This document shows, piece by piece, positions 1-6,404 of a DNA stretch of 7,419 nt. The notes under the pieces were generated by a model. The model did no database searches. It was given only the letters and a program-made list of their open reading frames with translations, and was not told the origin of the DNA. Position numbers and translations under genes: made by a program. The DNA is from Planctomycetota bacterium (GTDB lineage Bacteria; Planctomycetota; Phycisphaerae; WQYP01): positions 1 to 7,419 of the forward strand of contig JAKCCC010000081.1 in NCBI GenBank assembly GCA_021838985.1. The letters are read 5' to 3'. Within the stretch, counting starts at the first letter, position 1; each line of letters opens with the position of its first letter.

Positions 1-100
1 CCACCAATTCCAGAACCTTGGTAGGGCACACGTCCACACATAGCCCGCAAGCGGTGCATAGCCGGGTGATGATCACGGGAGATTGAACCGCAACTGGCAT
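1..100 (-). CDS. 4Fe-4S ferredoxin-type protein, N-terminal part only
   Basis: The reading frame starts at an ATG at 100-98 and runs off the left edge after 33 codons. Residues 15-26 read CTACGLCVDVCP, the complete C-x2-C-x2-C-x3-C-P signature that binds one [4Fe-4S] cluster; the Cys are at 15, 18, 21 and 25. Because the motif lies so near the N-terminus, this is probably a small ferredoxin or the start of a larger iron-sulfur protein, acting as an electron carrier in the cytoplasm. The frame stays open upstream to a TAG near 210 but contains no other ATG, GTG or TTG start, so ATG 100 is the best choice. The Shine-Dalgarno match is poor (GAAGG about 13 bases upstream). It lies 219 bases downstream of the dsrE2-like gene in the same direction. 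It may belong to the same redox cluster or may have its own promoter. The rest of the protein is outside the window. Confidence 0.6.
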   Translation of the reverse strand, partial: MPVAVQSPVIITRLCTACGLCVDVCPTKVLELV

Positions 101-171
101 AGGGTCACCATAGCCTTCGATGCTGCAGAACCATTGGACCGCGGTCTTTATTCCACCGGACTCCAGCGGCT

Positions 172-186
172 TACCGGTTGCCGGTA
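172..186. repeat. Short perfect hairpin TACCGG-TTG-CCGGTA
   Basis: Six-base arms, 172-177 and 181-186, pair perfectly around a three-base loop. It lies about 70 bases upstream of the ferredoxin-type start codon, in the leader if that gene has its own transcript. It has no T-run, so it is not a typical intrinsic terminator. It could be an RNA processing or stability element, a small operator, or chance. Confidence 0.35.
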
Positions 187-247
187 GATGCCTCTACGTT
201 CATCGCAACCAAAGTGCAGCCACCCCGAATCACCCGCGTCCCTCTTT

Positions 248-275
248 ATCCTAGCACTTCCCCGTTCCCTGCGAA
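248..275 (-). promoter_or_regulatory. Weak sigma70-like promoter candidate for the ferredoxin-type gene
   Basis: On the minus strand, TTCGCA (275-270, four of six matches to TTGACA) is followed after 16 bases by TAGGAT (253-248, four of six matches to TATAAT). A start site just downstream would give a leader of about 140 bases. In a sequence of this GC content such a match can occur by chance. Confidence 0.2.
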
Positions 276-319
276 ACGGACGAACTACCCGATCGATCTA
301 CGGCGATTTCACTAAGAGG

Positions 320-880
320 TCATAGGAAAATCACCTGCTTGGATTCGCTGATCAGGTTGATAAACGTGCCGACGCCAACATAATCCAGGTTGGGATAGTT
401 GAGCATCTCCGCCGGCTTCAGGCCCATGACGTTCATGGACATTTCGCAGATATGGATGCGCACGCCCAGTTCGCCGGCCTCCTGCATGAGTTGCTCGAGC
501 GACTTGACGCCACGGCTTTTCATCACAGTCCGGATCATTTTCGGCCCGAGGCCCATCATCTGCATCTTCGACAACGGCAGGCGGCGGGAGCCGCGGGGCA
601 ACATCATGCCGAACATGCGATCCAGCAGCCCTTTTTTCGGCGACTTTTTCGGATCGCGCAGCGCGGCAATCGCCCAAAAGGTGAAGAACATATCGACCTG
701 GATGTCGTACGCGACGGCCCCCAGCGCGATGATGAAGGCCGCGATGGTCGTGTCCAAATCACCCTGCATCACCCCGATGGCCAGGCGATCGTTGCCCGCC
801 GACTTTTCCAGGGCGTTGACGCGGCTCGTCAGTTTTTCCACCACCTCCCGCAGGTCGGGTTGGGTTGCCACGGCTGTCAT
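320..880 (-). CDS. dsrE2: DsrE2-like sulfur carrier (DsrE/DsrF-like family)
   Basis: The product is a 186-residue protein of the DsrE2 type, a subgroup of the DsrE/F family that binds sulfane sulfur on a cysteine and exchanges it with TusA and rhodaneses. Residues 31-41 hold the family's start strand (RLAIGVMQGDLD). Residues 43-74 are a hydrophobic stretch ending in MFFTFWAIAAL, typical of DsrE2 and the reason these proteins are considered membrane-associated. Residues 145-153 read CEMSMNVMG, with Cys145, the only cysteine, as the expected persulfide-bearing residue. The start was placed at ATG 880 because AAGGA (893-889) sits eight bases upstream and DsrE2 proteins normally begin with a short polar helix such as REVVEKLTSRVNALEK. 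The frame is open upstream to an ATG at 1003 overlapping the qmoC stop, but that start has no Shine-Dalgarno site. It is the last clear member of the operon, 119 bases after qmoC. With tusA at the other end, it points to sulfur transfer. Confidence 0.85.
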   Translation of the reverse strand: MTAVATQPDLREVVEKLTSRVNALEKSAGNDRLAIGVMQGDLDTTIAAFIIALGAVAYDIQVDMFFTFWAIAALRDPKKSPKKGLLDRMFGMMLPRGSRRLPLSKMQMMGLGPKMIRTVMKSRGVKSLEQLMQEAGELGVRIHICEMSMNVMGLKPAEMLNYPNLDYVGVGTFINLISESKQVIFL

Positions 881-999
881 TGTGGTTTTCCTTATGTAAG
901 AATACCATCTCGGAAATCGCAGGTCCGTTGGACATCGCAGACCCATTCCGATGGCCGCCAGGATTACCACCGGGGGTTCTACCGCGCTCCGGTTTTTCC

Positions 1000-2169
1000 T
1001 CATATCGCCGCGGGCTGGGCCGCCGGCTGCGCCACCGGGGCGGTGGCCCAGCGGTGAATACACATCGCCAACGGCCGGTAAACCGCATGGGCGAATTTAC
1101 TCAACGGCAACAGCACAATCAAATCCATCGCCAATACCACGTGAGCCAGAAAAATGAGCGGCCCAACCACCGACCCTGTAGGCAGGTAGACCACCACTTC
1201 CGTGGCCAGCCCCGTGCCCACCGTGGCGGTTAACAGCAACAGGAAAAACCAGTCCGCAAAGCCACTGGAGCGGTACGGTGTTTCCACCGCACGCAGGCGC
1301 CGGACCATGGCCATGGTCAAACCGTAGAGGCAAACCAGCCCGCTGATGGTTCCCAGTATCCGCATGGGGTACCACGGCGGCACATTGCTCCCAATCGGTT
1401 TGAACAGAAAGTCCAAGCTGGTGGCGGCCAGCATGCCCAGAAAACCCCACACGATGGCGGCGTGGATCAACCAAGGACGGCGGAACCAGGGCACTTCGGG
1501 CTGATCCGCATCGCACCGGCGGTGAGTCTGGTGGGCCAGGGCGTCGCCGATGGACGCAGCCAAAGCCGCCGGCAAGGCCGCCAGCGACAGGCTGCCCGGC
1601 GCCTCCCGCAAGTGGCGCCCGCAGGTGCGCCATAGCATGGAGGCCACGCCGGTCAACATGCTCAGCGCAATAATCGCAAAAAGCGCCACCCCAATGGCGT
1701 GAATCCAAGGGCCAGGTAAAAATTTAAACAAGGCCTGCTCGTGGATCGCCTTGGGGTCGATAATGCCGCCGCCGTGCAGCAACAACAGCGTAAACAACGC
1801 TGAGAGCACGAGAAAACCGAGCAACTGTCCCCAGGCGGAACCGAGCATCAAACGGGAAATTCCGGTGAAATCATAGCAGGACGTGACGTAGCGTCGTGCC
1901 GCGCCGAGATATTGCGCCGGATCCGCCTGGCGGGGGCAGGTTTTGCTGCATTCCCCACAACCGAAGCACATCCACAGGTCTTCATCCGCCAGCAAGGCCT
2001 TTTTCATCCCCACCTGCCCGAGGCGGATCAGGCGACGTGGAAACCCGCCCCGGTCCTGGGCCAGCGGACATACCGCGGTGCAATTACCGCAGTTAAAGCA
2101 GGCGGAGACATCAAACGCACCATACGCCTGGATGCGCCGGATAAGTTTGGAGCTAACGCTGTGAGCCAT
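1000..2169 (-). CDS. qmoC: QmoC-like membrane subunit (HdrC-HdrE fusion, cytochrome b)
   Basis: The 389-residue product joins an HdrC-like iron-sulfur domain to an HdrE/NarI-like membrane cytochrome b, the architecture and length of QmoC. Two [4Fe-4S] motifs are complete: C24-x2-C27-x2-C30-x3-C34-P and C68-x2-C71-x2-C74-x3-C78-P. Hydrophobic segments follow at about 113-131, 155-178, 234-253, 271-289, 305-324 and 335-355, so five or six membrane spans are expected. Candidate heme-b ligands are H157, H236, H343 and H361. The C-terminal pattern with H343 and then SKFAH (H361) is typical of the NarI-like gamma family. By family, it exchanges electrons between menaquinone or ubiquinone and cytoplasmic partner subunits. 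The start ATG has GAGG (2179-2176) six bases upstream. It begins 14 bases after the winged-helix gene, so the two are very likely co-translated. The long linker near 185-230, holding an extra H214 and C219, is less typical. A related DsrM- or HdrE-type subunit is the main alternative. Confidence 0.88.
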   Translation of the reverse strand: MAHSVSSKLIRRIQAYGAFDVSACFNCGNCTAVCPLAQDRGGFPRRLIRLGQVGMKKALLADEDLWMCFGCGECSKTCPRQADPAQYLGAARRYVTSCYDFTGISRLMLGSAWGQLLGFLVLSALFTLLLLHGGGIIDPKAIHEQALFKFLPGPWIHAIGVALFAIIALSMLTGVASMLWRTCGRHLREAPGSLSLAALPAALAASIGDALAHQTHRRCDADQPEVPWFRRPWLIHAAIVWGFLGMLAATSLDFLFKPIGSNVPPWYPMRILGTISGLVCLYGLTMAMVRRLRAVETPYRSSGFADWFFLLLLTATVGTGLATEVVVYLPTGSVVGPLIFLAHVVLAMDLIVLLPLSKFAHAVYRPLAMCIHRWATAPVAQPAAQPAAI

Positions 2170-2183
2170 ATTGCACCTCGTGG

Positions 2184-2495
2184 TTATTTTGCAGCCGGTT
2201 CCGTGTTCAGCGCGTACAGGACATAGCCGTCGGCTTCGCCGGCGTCGCGCACCAAGGCGTACCGGCGCATGCCGGTTAAATGCCAGAAAACTTCCTGCAC
2301 CGGCCGGTCCAGAACCTGCGCCAGCGCCGGCACCGTCAGCGGCCCCCGGAGCAAGGCGCCGCGAATGGCCTTGCGAATCGCCAGCAAATCCTTGTGCCGC
2401 TTAAGTTTGTTTTCGTTCAAACCGCCGAGGCGCTGCCGCATTCGGGCTAAGGCCTGCTTTTGTTCGGCCGTCAAGGGTTTAGTTTTCGTGGCCAT
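2184..2495 (-). CDS. Small winged-helix protein of unknown role
   Basis: The 103-residue product has a charged N-terminus (1-35, many Lys, Arg and Gln; probably helical) followed by a compact winged-helix-like fold. The segments are a helix at about 37-50, the turn LTVPALAQVLDRP at 53-65, a probable recognition helix at 66-79 (VQEVFWHLTGMRRY), and a beta-wing at 80-96 (ALVRDAGEADGYVLYAL). This resembles ArsR/MarR-type DNA-binding domains. There are no cysteines, so no redox or thiol sensing through Cys is possible. ATG 2495 was chosen with GGAG (2508-2505) nine bases upstream; a GTG start at 2531 would add 12 residues. It sits between qmoB and qmoC, 14 bases before qmoC, which suggests either an operon regulator or a small accessory subunit. 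I do not recognise a named family. Regulatory function is inferred from the fold only. Confidence 0.65.
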   Translation of the reverse strand: MATKTKPLTAEQKQALARMRQRLGGLNENKLKRHKDLLAIRKAIRGALLRGPLTVPALAQVLDRPVQEVFWHLTGMRRYALVRDAGEADGYVLYALNTEPAAK

Positions 2496-2592
2496 AGAGG
2501 ACTGCTCCGAAAGTAAATTCCGCCAGCTCACTGCTGATGCTGCGCCTCATGCCGCCTCGGATCGAGCAGGAGCACCAGCCTACGACGATCAA

Positions 2593-2608
2593 CCGACGAG
2601 GGCGTCGG
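2593..2608. repeat. Short hairpin CCGACG-aggg-CGTCGG in the qmoB to winged-helix gap
   Basis: A perfect six-base stem with a four-base loop lies about 20 bases past the qmoB stop codon (read leftward). It is not followed by a T-run, so read-through into the winged-helix and qmoC genes is expected. It may act as an mRNA stability or processing element that sets different levels of the upstream and downstream genes. The rest of the 132-base gap (2496-2627) shows nothing else clear. Confidence 0.35.
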
Positions 2609-2627
2609 CTCTACTGCTCCGGCGCGC

Positions 2628-4499
2628 TCACGCCGTGGCGGCGGCCAGTGCGGGCGCCTCCGCCACCAGCCCATCCACCATGGCTTCATATTGGTCCAGG
2701 CGCCAACCGTTCAGATTGATCGCCCGCGCTGGACACACCGCCACGCAGGCCCCGCAACCTACGCATAAGCCCGGATTAACCTCGGCCCGCTGCCGCGCCT
2801 TGCCGTCACCGTTGGTCACTTGGACCAGGCGTAAGGCTCCGTCATATTCACATTGCTCCACACACTGCCCGGTGCCTTCGCACAAATCCGCGTCCACCTG
2901 CGCCACATAGGGGTTTAATTCCACCTGCTCTTTGGCCAGAATGGCCGCAGCCTTCACCGCCGCCGCCCCCGCCGCCGCCAGAGTTTCCCGGATATTCATT
3001 GGTCCCTGCACCGCACCAGCCAGGAGCACGCCGTTGACGGAGATTTCCACCGGCCGCAATTTGGGATGGATCTCCTGCAGAAAGCGGTCTTCCCCGCACG
3101 GCAGTTTGAGTTGTTCCACCAGGCTCTGGCAGGTGCCGGCGGTCATGCCAACCGCCAGGACCAGCATGTCTACGTCGAGGGTTAACTCTTCACCCCAAGT
3201 CAGATAATCTTTGAACGTCAGACGCAGCGGCGGCGCGCCGGCGGGCGCATCTGTGCGGGGCGCTACGGTCGGTATTTCATCACCATGGTAGCGAAAAAAG
3301 ATCACGCCCGCCTGGGAAGCCTGGATATAATAATCTTCATGGCCGCGCCCATAGGTGCGAATGTCCTGGTGCAGATCGAAGACCTCGGTTTCCGGAAAAC
3401 GCTGCCGCACCGCCAGCGCCTGCTGCAGCACGGTGGTGCAGCAGACGCGCGAACAATAATTGTTGATTTTGCCGTCCGCCTGCGGCTCCTGTACGCCGTC
3501 GACCTGCCGGCTGCCGACACAATGGATGAAAGCGATGGATCGAACCGGCCGGCCCTGGAATTGCAGGGTAGCTGCGTCCGGGGCGTGGCGCAGCAGCTCC
3601 AGGAATTCCGGCGTCGTCAAAACCGCCGGGTGCCGATGGTAGGCGTATTCTCCGTCCCGCGGAGCGTAAGGTAAAAATCCGGTCGCCATAACCAGCGCCC
3701 CGACGGTAACGGCGACCTCGGTACGGCGGCCGGCGGGGCCGATCTGGCCCTCAACGGTCACTTGGAAATTACCGATAAATCCGCTGATTTTCGTGACGCG
3801 GCTGCGCAGCAGGATCTCAATGCGGGGATGGCCCTCCACCTGCTTGCGCAACGCTCCGAGCAATTCCGCGGCGGGTTGCTCCGTCGGAAACACACGGTTC
3901 CAGCGATTAACCTGTCCACCTAAGCGTTCGGACTGCTCCACCAACAGCACCGGGATGCCGCGTCCGGCCAGGTCGGCGGCGGCTTTCATCCCCGCGACGC
4001 CGCCACCGACCACCAGCGCCTGGCGCTGATTGGGCAGTCGAATCTGATCCAGCGGCTCCGCATAGCGCAGCTTGCCCACGGCGGCGGCAATCAGGCGGAT
4101 CGCCTTCGCTGTGGCGCCTTGCGGATCATGCTTATGCGACCACGAGCACTGTTCCCGGATATTGGCATGTTCGTACAGATACGGATTAAGCCCCCCGCGC
4201 TGGACCGCCCCGCGGAAGGTAAGTTCGTGCAGAAACGGGGAGCACGACGCAACGACCACGCGATTGAGCTTTTCATTACGGATGTCCTCACTGATATTTT
4301 TTTGCCCAGGATCCGAGCACATGAAGGTATGCACATTGGCCGTAACCACGCCGGGCAGATGCCGGCAAACTTCGGCCACCCGCTCGACGTCCACCACGTC
4401 GGAAATATTTCCGCCGCAACGACAGATGTATACGCCGATGCGCAAAGCCTCAGCGGATGGATTGGCGGGACCAGAGCCAGAGGCGGTTTTATCGTTCAT
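2628..4499 (-). CDS. qmoB: HdrA-like flavoprotein with N-terminal and C-terminal Fe-S domains (QmoB-like)
   Basis: The 623-residue product is an HdrA-family FAD/iron-sulfur protein, cytoplasmic and presumably the larger flavoprotein of the Qmo-like complex. The HdrA N-terminal domain (about 19-150) begins RIGVYICRCGGNIS with C26 and C28, and also has C61, C86 and C118. The thioredoxin-reductase-like FAD domain follows, with GGGVAG at 165-170. HdrA's special four-cysteine cluster site is present as C327 (HCVGSR) and C349, C353, C354 (YCSRVCC). The C-terminal ferredoxin domain has one complete motif (C579, C582, C585, C589-P) and one degenerate motif (C540, C546, C550 with Thr at 543). The ferredoxin insertion usual inside the FAD domain of HdrA is absent. 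Classical QmoB also ends in an MvhD domain; here that is a separate gene. ATG 4499 was chosen because GGGAG (4510-4506) lies six bases upstream. A TTG at 4505 would abut that site. It begins two bases after the qmoA stop, so translation is coupled. A general HdrA name would also be defensible. Confidence 0.87.
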   Translation of the reverse strand: MNDKTASGSGPANPSAEALRIGVYICRCGGNISDVVDVERVAEVCRHLPGVVTANVHTFMCSDPGQKNISEDIRNEKLNRVVVASCSPFLHELTFRGAVQRGGLNPYLYEHANIREQCSWSHKHDPQGATAKAIRLIAAAVGKLRYAEPLDQIRLPNQRQALVVGGGVAGMKAAADLAGRGIPVLLVEQSERLGGQVNRWNRVFPTEQPAAELLGALRKQVEGHPRIEILLRSRVTKISGFIGNFQVTVEGQIGPAGRRTEVAVTVGALVMATGFLPYAPRDGEYAYHRHPAVLTTPEFLELLRHAPDAATLQFQGRPVRSIAFIHCVGSRQVDGVQEPQADGKINNYCSRVCCTTVLQQALAVRQRFPETEVFDLHQDIRTYGRGHEDYYIQASQAGVIFFRYHGDEIPTVAPRTDAPAGAPPLRLTFKDYLTWGEELTLDVDMLVLAVGMTAGTCQSLVEQLKLPCGEDRFLQEIHPKLRPVEISVNGVLLAGAVQGPMNIRETLAAAGAAAVKAAAILAKEQVELNPYVAQVDADLCEGTGQCVEQCEYDGALRLVQVTNGDGKARQRAEVNPGLCVGCGACVAVCPARAINLNGWRLDQYEAMVDGLVAEAPALAAATA

Positions 4500-4510
4500 G
4501 TTCAACTCCC
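4500..4510 (-). promoter_or_regulatory. Ribosome binding site that fixes the qmoB start
   Basis: GGGAG at 4510-4506 precedes ATG 4499 by six bases and lies inside the last codons of qmoA. This rules out the TTG at 4505, which would touch the site directly. Ribosomes ending qmoA can restart here, favouring equal amounts of the two flavoproteins. Confidence 0.75.
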
Positions 4511-5869
4511 GGTGGCTGCCAATTTCAGCGCGACCCGGCGCGGTGCCGGAGCGGTACCCGGCCCCCCAGCCTTGGCGGCGTGCTGGTACAAATAACGGCT
4601 CACTTCCATCGCCGCGGCGCCGGCCTCAGCAATGCTGTCCACGATATCCTTCGGACCCGCCGCTGTTCCCGCGACAAATATACCGGGCACATGGGTCGAG
4701 GCGGGCGAGGTGGCATCGGGCGTGGCCACAAAGCCATCGCCGCCCAGGCGCACGGGCGACGCGACGGAAGGATTCCATTGTGGAATCATCCCCTGCGCCA
4801 GCACCACCAGATCATGGCGGCGTTTCTGCATCGCCCCCGCCGCTTCTTCCGTCACCTCCACGTGCACCAGCAGATCGTCCGAGTCCACCGGCTCGATCCG
4901 CGCCACTTTACCGCGCACAAAGTTGATACCCATGGCTTTGGCGTTCTGATAAAACTGTTCGTAGCCCTTGCCAAAGGCGCGGATATCCATGTAATAGATA
5001 GTGATGTCGGCGATGGGCAACGCTCCGGAGAGCAGCATGGCCTGCTTGATCGCATACATGCAGCAAACCCGCGAACAATAGGCCACTCCGACAGTTTCAT
5101 CCCGCGAACCGGCGCACTGCACGAAGGCGATGGAACCGGGAATCTTGCCGTCCGAGGGCCGCAACACACGGCCATGCGGAGCGTGGGGCGCCAGCAGCCG
5201 CTCCATGGTCAGCGGCGAGATGATGTTCCCGCTGCGTTGGGCGTTGTATTGCGGCTTGGCGGTCAGGGCGTTGAGGGCGTAACCCGAAGCAATCACCACC
5301 GCCCCGGCCTGGATACTTTCCCGCACCGGCTGCTGGTCGTAATCAATCGCATCCGTCGGACAGACCCGGGCGCAAGAACCGCAGGTCATGCAATATTCGG
5401 CGTTCAGAATCGCCTTCTGCGGAATAGCCGTGGTAAAAGGTACGGCAATCGCCCGGATAGGGGCGATACCCTGCTCGAAGGGATCCGGGTATTCCGCATC
5501 GCAGGCGTATTCGCACAACCGGCAGCCAATGCACTTATCCCTGTCCACATACGTTGGCTTGTGGGTGACCAGCACCCGGTGCCCCGCACCTTCGGGGAGA
5601 ATGGAATCGACTTCGGTATAAGTCAGCAAATCAATCCCGGAATGATGGGCCGCCGCGGACATGCGTGGCGTGGTGATACAACTGGCGCAGTCCAGCGTCG
5701 GAAACACCTTGCTAAGGGCGATCATGCGCCCACCAATGCTCGGCTGCCGCTCCACGACGGTTACCTGGTAACCCTGGTCCGCCAGGTCCAGAGCGGTTTG
5801 CAGGCCGCTGATACCACCCCCAACCACCAGCACATCGGTTTGCCGATCGGGCTTACCCAACGCGATCAT
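4502..5869 (-). CDS. qmoA: HdrA-like flavoprotein with inserted ferredoxin domain (QmoA-like)
   Basis: The 455-residue product is a short HdrA-family FAD protein, slightly longer than typical QmoA. It starts directly with the FAD-binding fold, with GGGISG at 17-22 and a glutamate-ending second strand (VVE, near 40). The HdrA signature FPTLDCASC gives C61 and C64. A ferredoxin insertion holds two complete [4Fe-4S] motifs: C113-x2-C116-x2-C119-x3-C123 and C160-x2-C163-x2-C166-x3-C170-P. The HdrA special cluster site is C252 (QCAGSR) with C265, C269 and C270 (YCSRVCC). The C-terminal FAD-family motif VPGIFVAGTAAGPKDI lies at about 394-409. The HdrA N-terminal domain and C-terminal ferredoxin domain are both missing. 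ATG 5869 is preferred, with AAAGG (5883-5879) nine bases upstream. A TTG at 5878 would abut that site. It sits 27 bases after the mvhD-like gene and two bases before qmoB. Its role, by family, is electron transfer through FAD and clusters between cytoplasmic partners and QmoC. Confidence 0.87.
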   Translation of the reverse strand: MIALGKPDRQTDVLVVGGGISGLQTALDLADQGYQVTVVERQPSIGGRMIALSKVFPTLDCASCITTPRMSAAAHHSGIDLLTYTEVDSILPEGAGHRVLVTHKPTYVDRDKCIGCRLCEYACDAEYPDPFEQGIAPIRAIAVPFTTAIPQKAILNAEYCMTCGSCARVCPTDAIDYDQQPVRESIQAGAVVIASGYALNALTAKPQYNAQRSGNIISPLTMERLLAPHAPHGRVLRPSDGKIPGSIAFVQCAGSRDETVGVAYCSRVCCMYAIKQAMLLSGALPIADITIYYMDIRAFGKGYEQFYQNAKAMGINFVRGKVARIEPVDSDDLLVHVEVTEEAAGAMQKRRHDLVVLAQGMIPQWNPSVASPVRLGGDGFVATPDATSPASTHVPGIFVAGTAAGPKDIVDSIAEAGAAAMEVSRYLYQHAAKAGGPGTAPAPRRVALKLAATGS

Positions 5870-5896
5870 GTGGCTCAACCTTTCTACCGTCCGGAA

Positions 5897-6370
5897 TCAC
5901 GCCGCCACCGCGGCGGCTAAGCTCCGTAACTCGTCCCGGGCCTGCTCCTGCAACAGCCGGGCCTTGGCGCGATTGACCGGCCCGATCTTGAGCAGTTTGG
6001 CGTTCAGTTCGTCAACTTCTTTCAGATACGCCTTGATGCACACCGTGCAGATGGCGGTGATGCGAATGCGCTCAATTTCCAGCCCCCCTTTTCTCATCCG
6101 GGCGGTCAGCGCATCGATGCGTTTTGCCAAGCGATCGTAAGCGCCGCGATACGGACAGTCGGAACCGCACGCAGCGATCAAGATGCCGTCAATACCCCGG
6201 GCGAAACTGCCTAGGTAAAAATCCTCGGGGAACAGCACCGGTGATGGCACGCGGAACACGTACACATTCGAGCCGTATTCCTGATGCGCCTTGCCCACGG
6301 CATCCGCACCCGGATAGGCGCAGCGCTCCGTAGCCAGAACCAGTATTTTGGGTACAAACCCAGCCGCCAT
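5897..6370 (-). CDS. mvhD: MvhD/FlpD-like iron-sulfur subunit, with altered cysteines
   Basis: The 157-residue product belongs to the family annotated as hydrogenase iron-sulfur subunit or MvhD, which bridges HdrA to an electron donor through a [2Fe-2S] cluster. The family pattern is clear: CAYPGAD near the start (17-23), FARGIDGILIAACGSDCPYRGAY in the middle (56-78), and a helical C-terminus. However, the usual CxxCSYAGAD is reduced to one cysteine (C17; Thr at the first position), and the cysteine after the third strand is replaced (VPSPVLF). C68 and C72 remain, and an extra C108-x2-C111 pair is present. The cluster may therefore be altered or lost. ATG 6370 is used; a TTG at 6382 would add four residues. 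The Shine-Dalgarno site is weak (GGGGTG, 6380-6375). The last 30 residues are Ala, Arg, Leu and Glu-rich and probably helical. In classical Qmo this domain is fused to QmoB; here it precedes both flavoprotein genes and is probably a subunit of the same complex. Confidence 0.78.
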   Translation of the reverse strand: MAAGFVPKILVLATERCAYPGADAVGKAHQEYGSNVYVFRVPSPVLFPEDFYLGSFARGIDGILIAACGSDCPYRGAYDRLAKRIDALTARMRKGGLEIERIRITAICTVCIKAYLKEVDELNAKLLKIGPVNRAKARLLQEQARDELRSLAAAVAA

Positions 6371-6382
6371 AGCACACCCCAA

Positions 6383-6395
6383 CCGGCTTCGCCGG
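6383..6395. repeat. Hairpin CCGGC-ttc-GCCGG upstream of the mvhD-like gene
   Basis: A perfect five-base stem with a three-base loop ends 12 bases upstream of the mvhD-like ATG. In the mRNA it would sit next to the weak ribosome binding site and could affect its access. It is short enough to be chance in this GC content. Confidence 0.3.
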
Positions 6396-6404
6396 AAGCA
6401 TTTA

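Larger units (their letters stand above)
101..319. other. Intergenic gap between dsrE2-like and ferredoxin genes
   Basis: No coding region is supported here. It holds a short perfect hairpin (172-186), a weak imperfect hairpin (stem arms 262-267 and 274-279) and a weak promoter-like pair reading leftward. None of the hairpins is followed by a T-run on the minus strand, so no intrinsic terminator for the upstream operon can be called. Confidence 0.5.

Noticed and set aside
399..1233. Several plus-strand frames opposite dsrE2 and the end of qmoC
   Set aside because: They are out-of-frame shadows of genes with clear family motifs and carry no protein-like features of their own.
2593..2608. Intrinsic terminator after the QmoB-like gene
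   Set aside because: The stem is only six bases and no T-run follows on the minus strand.
4503..4505. TTG start for the QmoB-like gene overlapping the previous stop
   Set aside because: The Shine-Dalgarno GGGAG would touch this codon, whereas ATG 4499 lies at the ideal six-base distance.
4457..5920. A 487-codon open frame on the plus strand
   Set aside because: It lies opposite the QmoA-like gene, whose cofactor motifs are unmistakable. The plus-strand translation is rich in His, Arg and Gly with no recognisable domain, as expected of an antisense shadow in GC-rich DNA.
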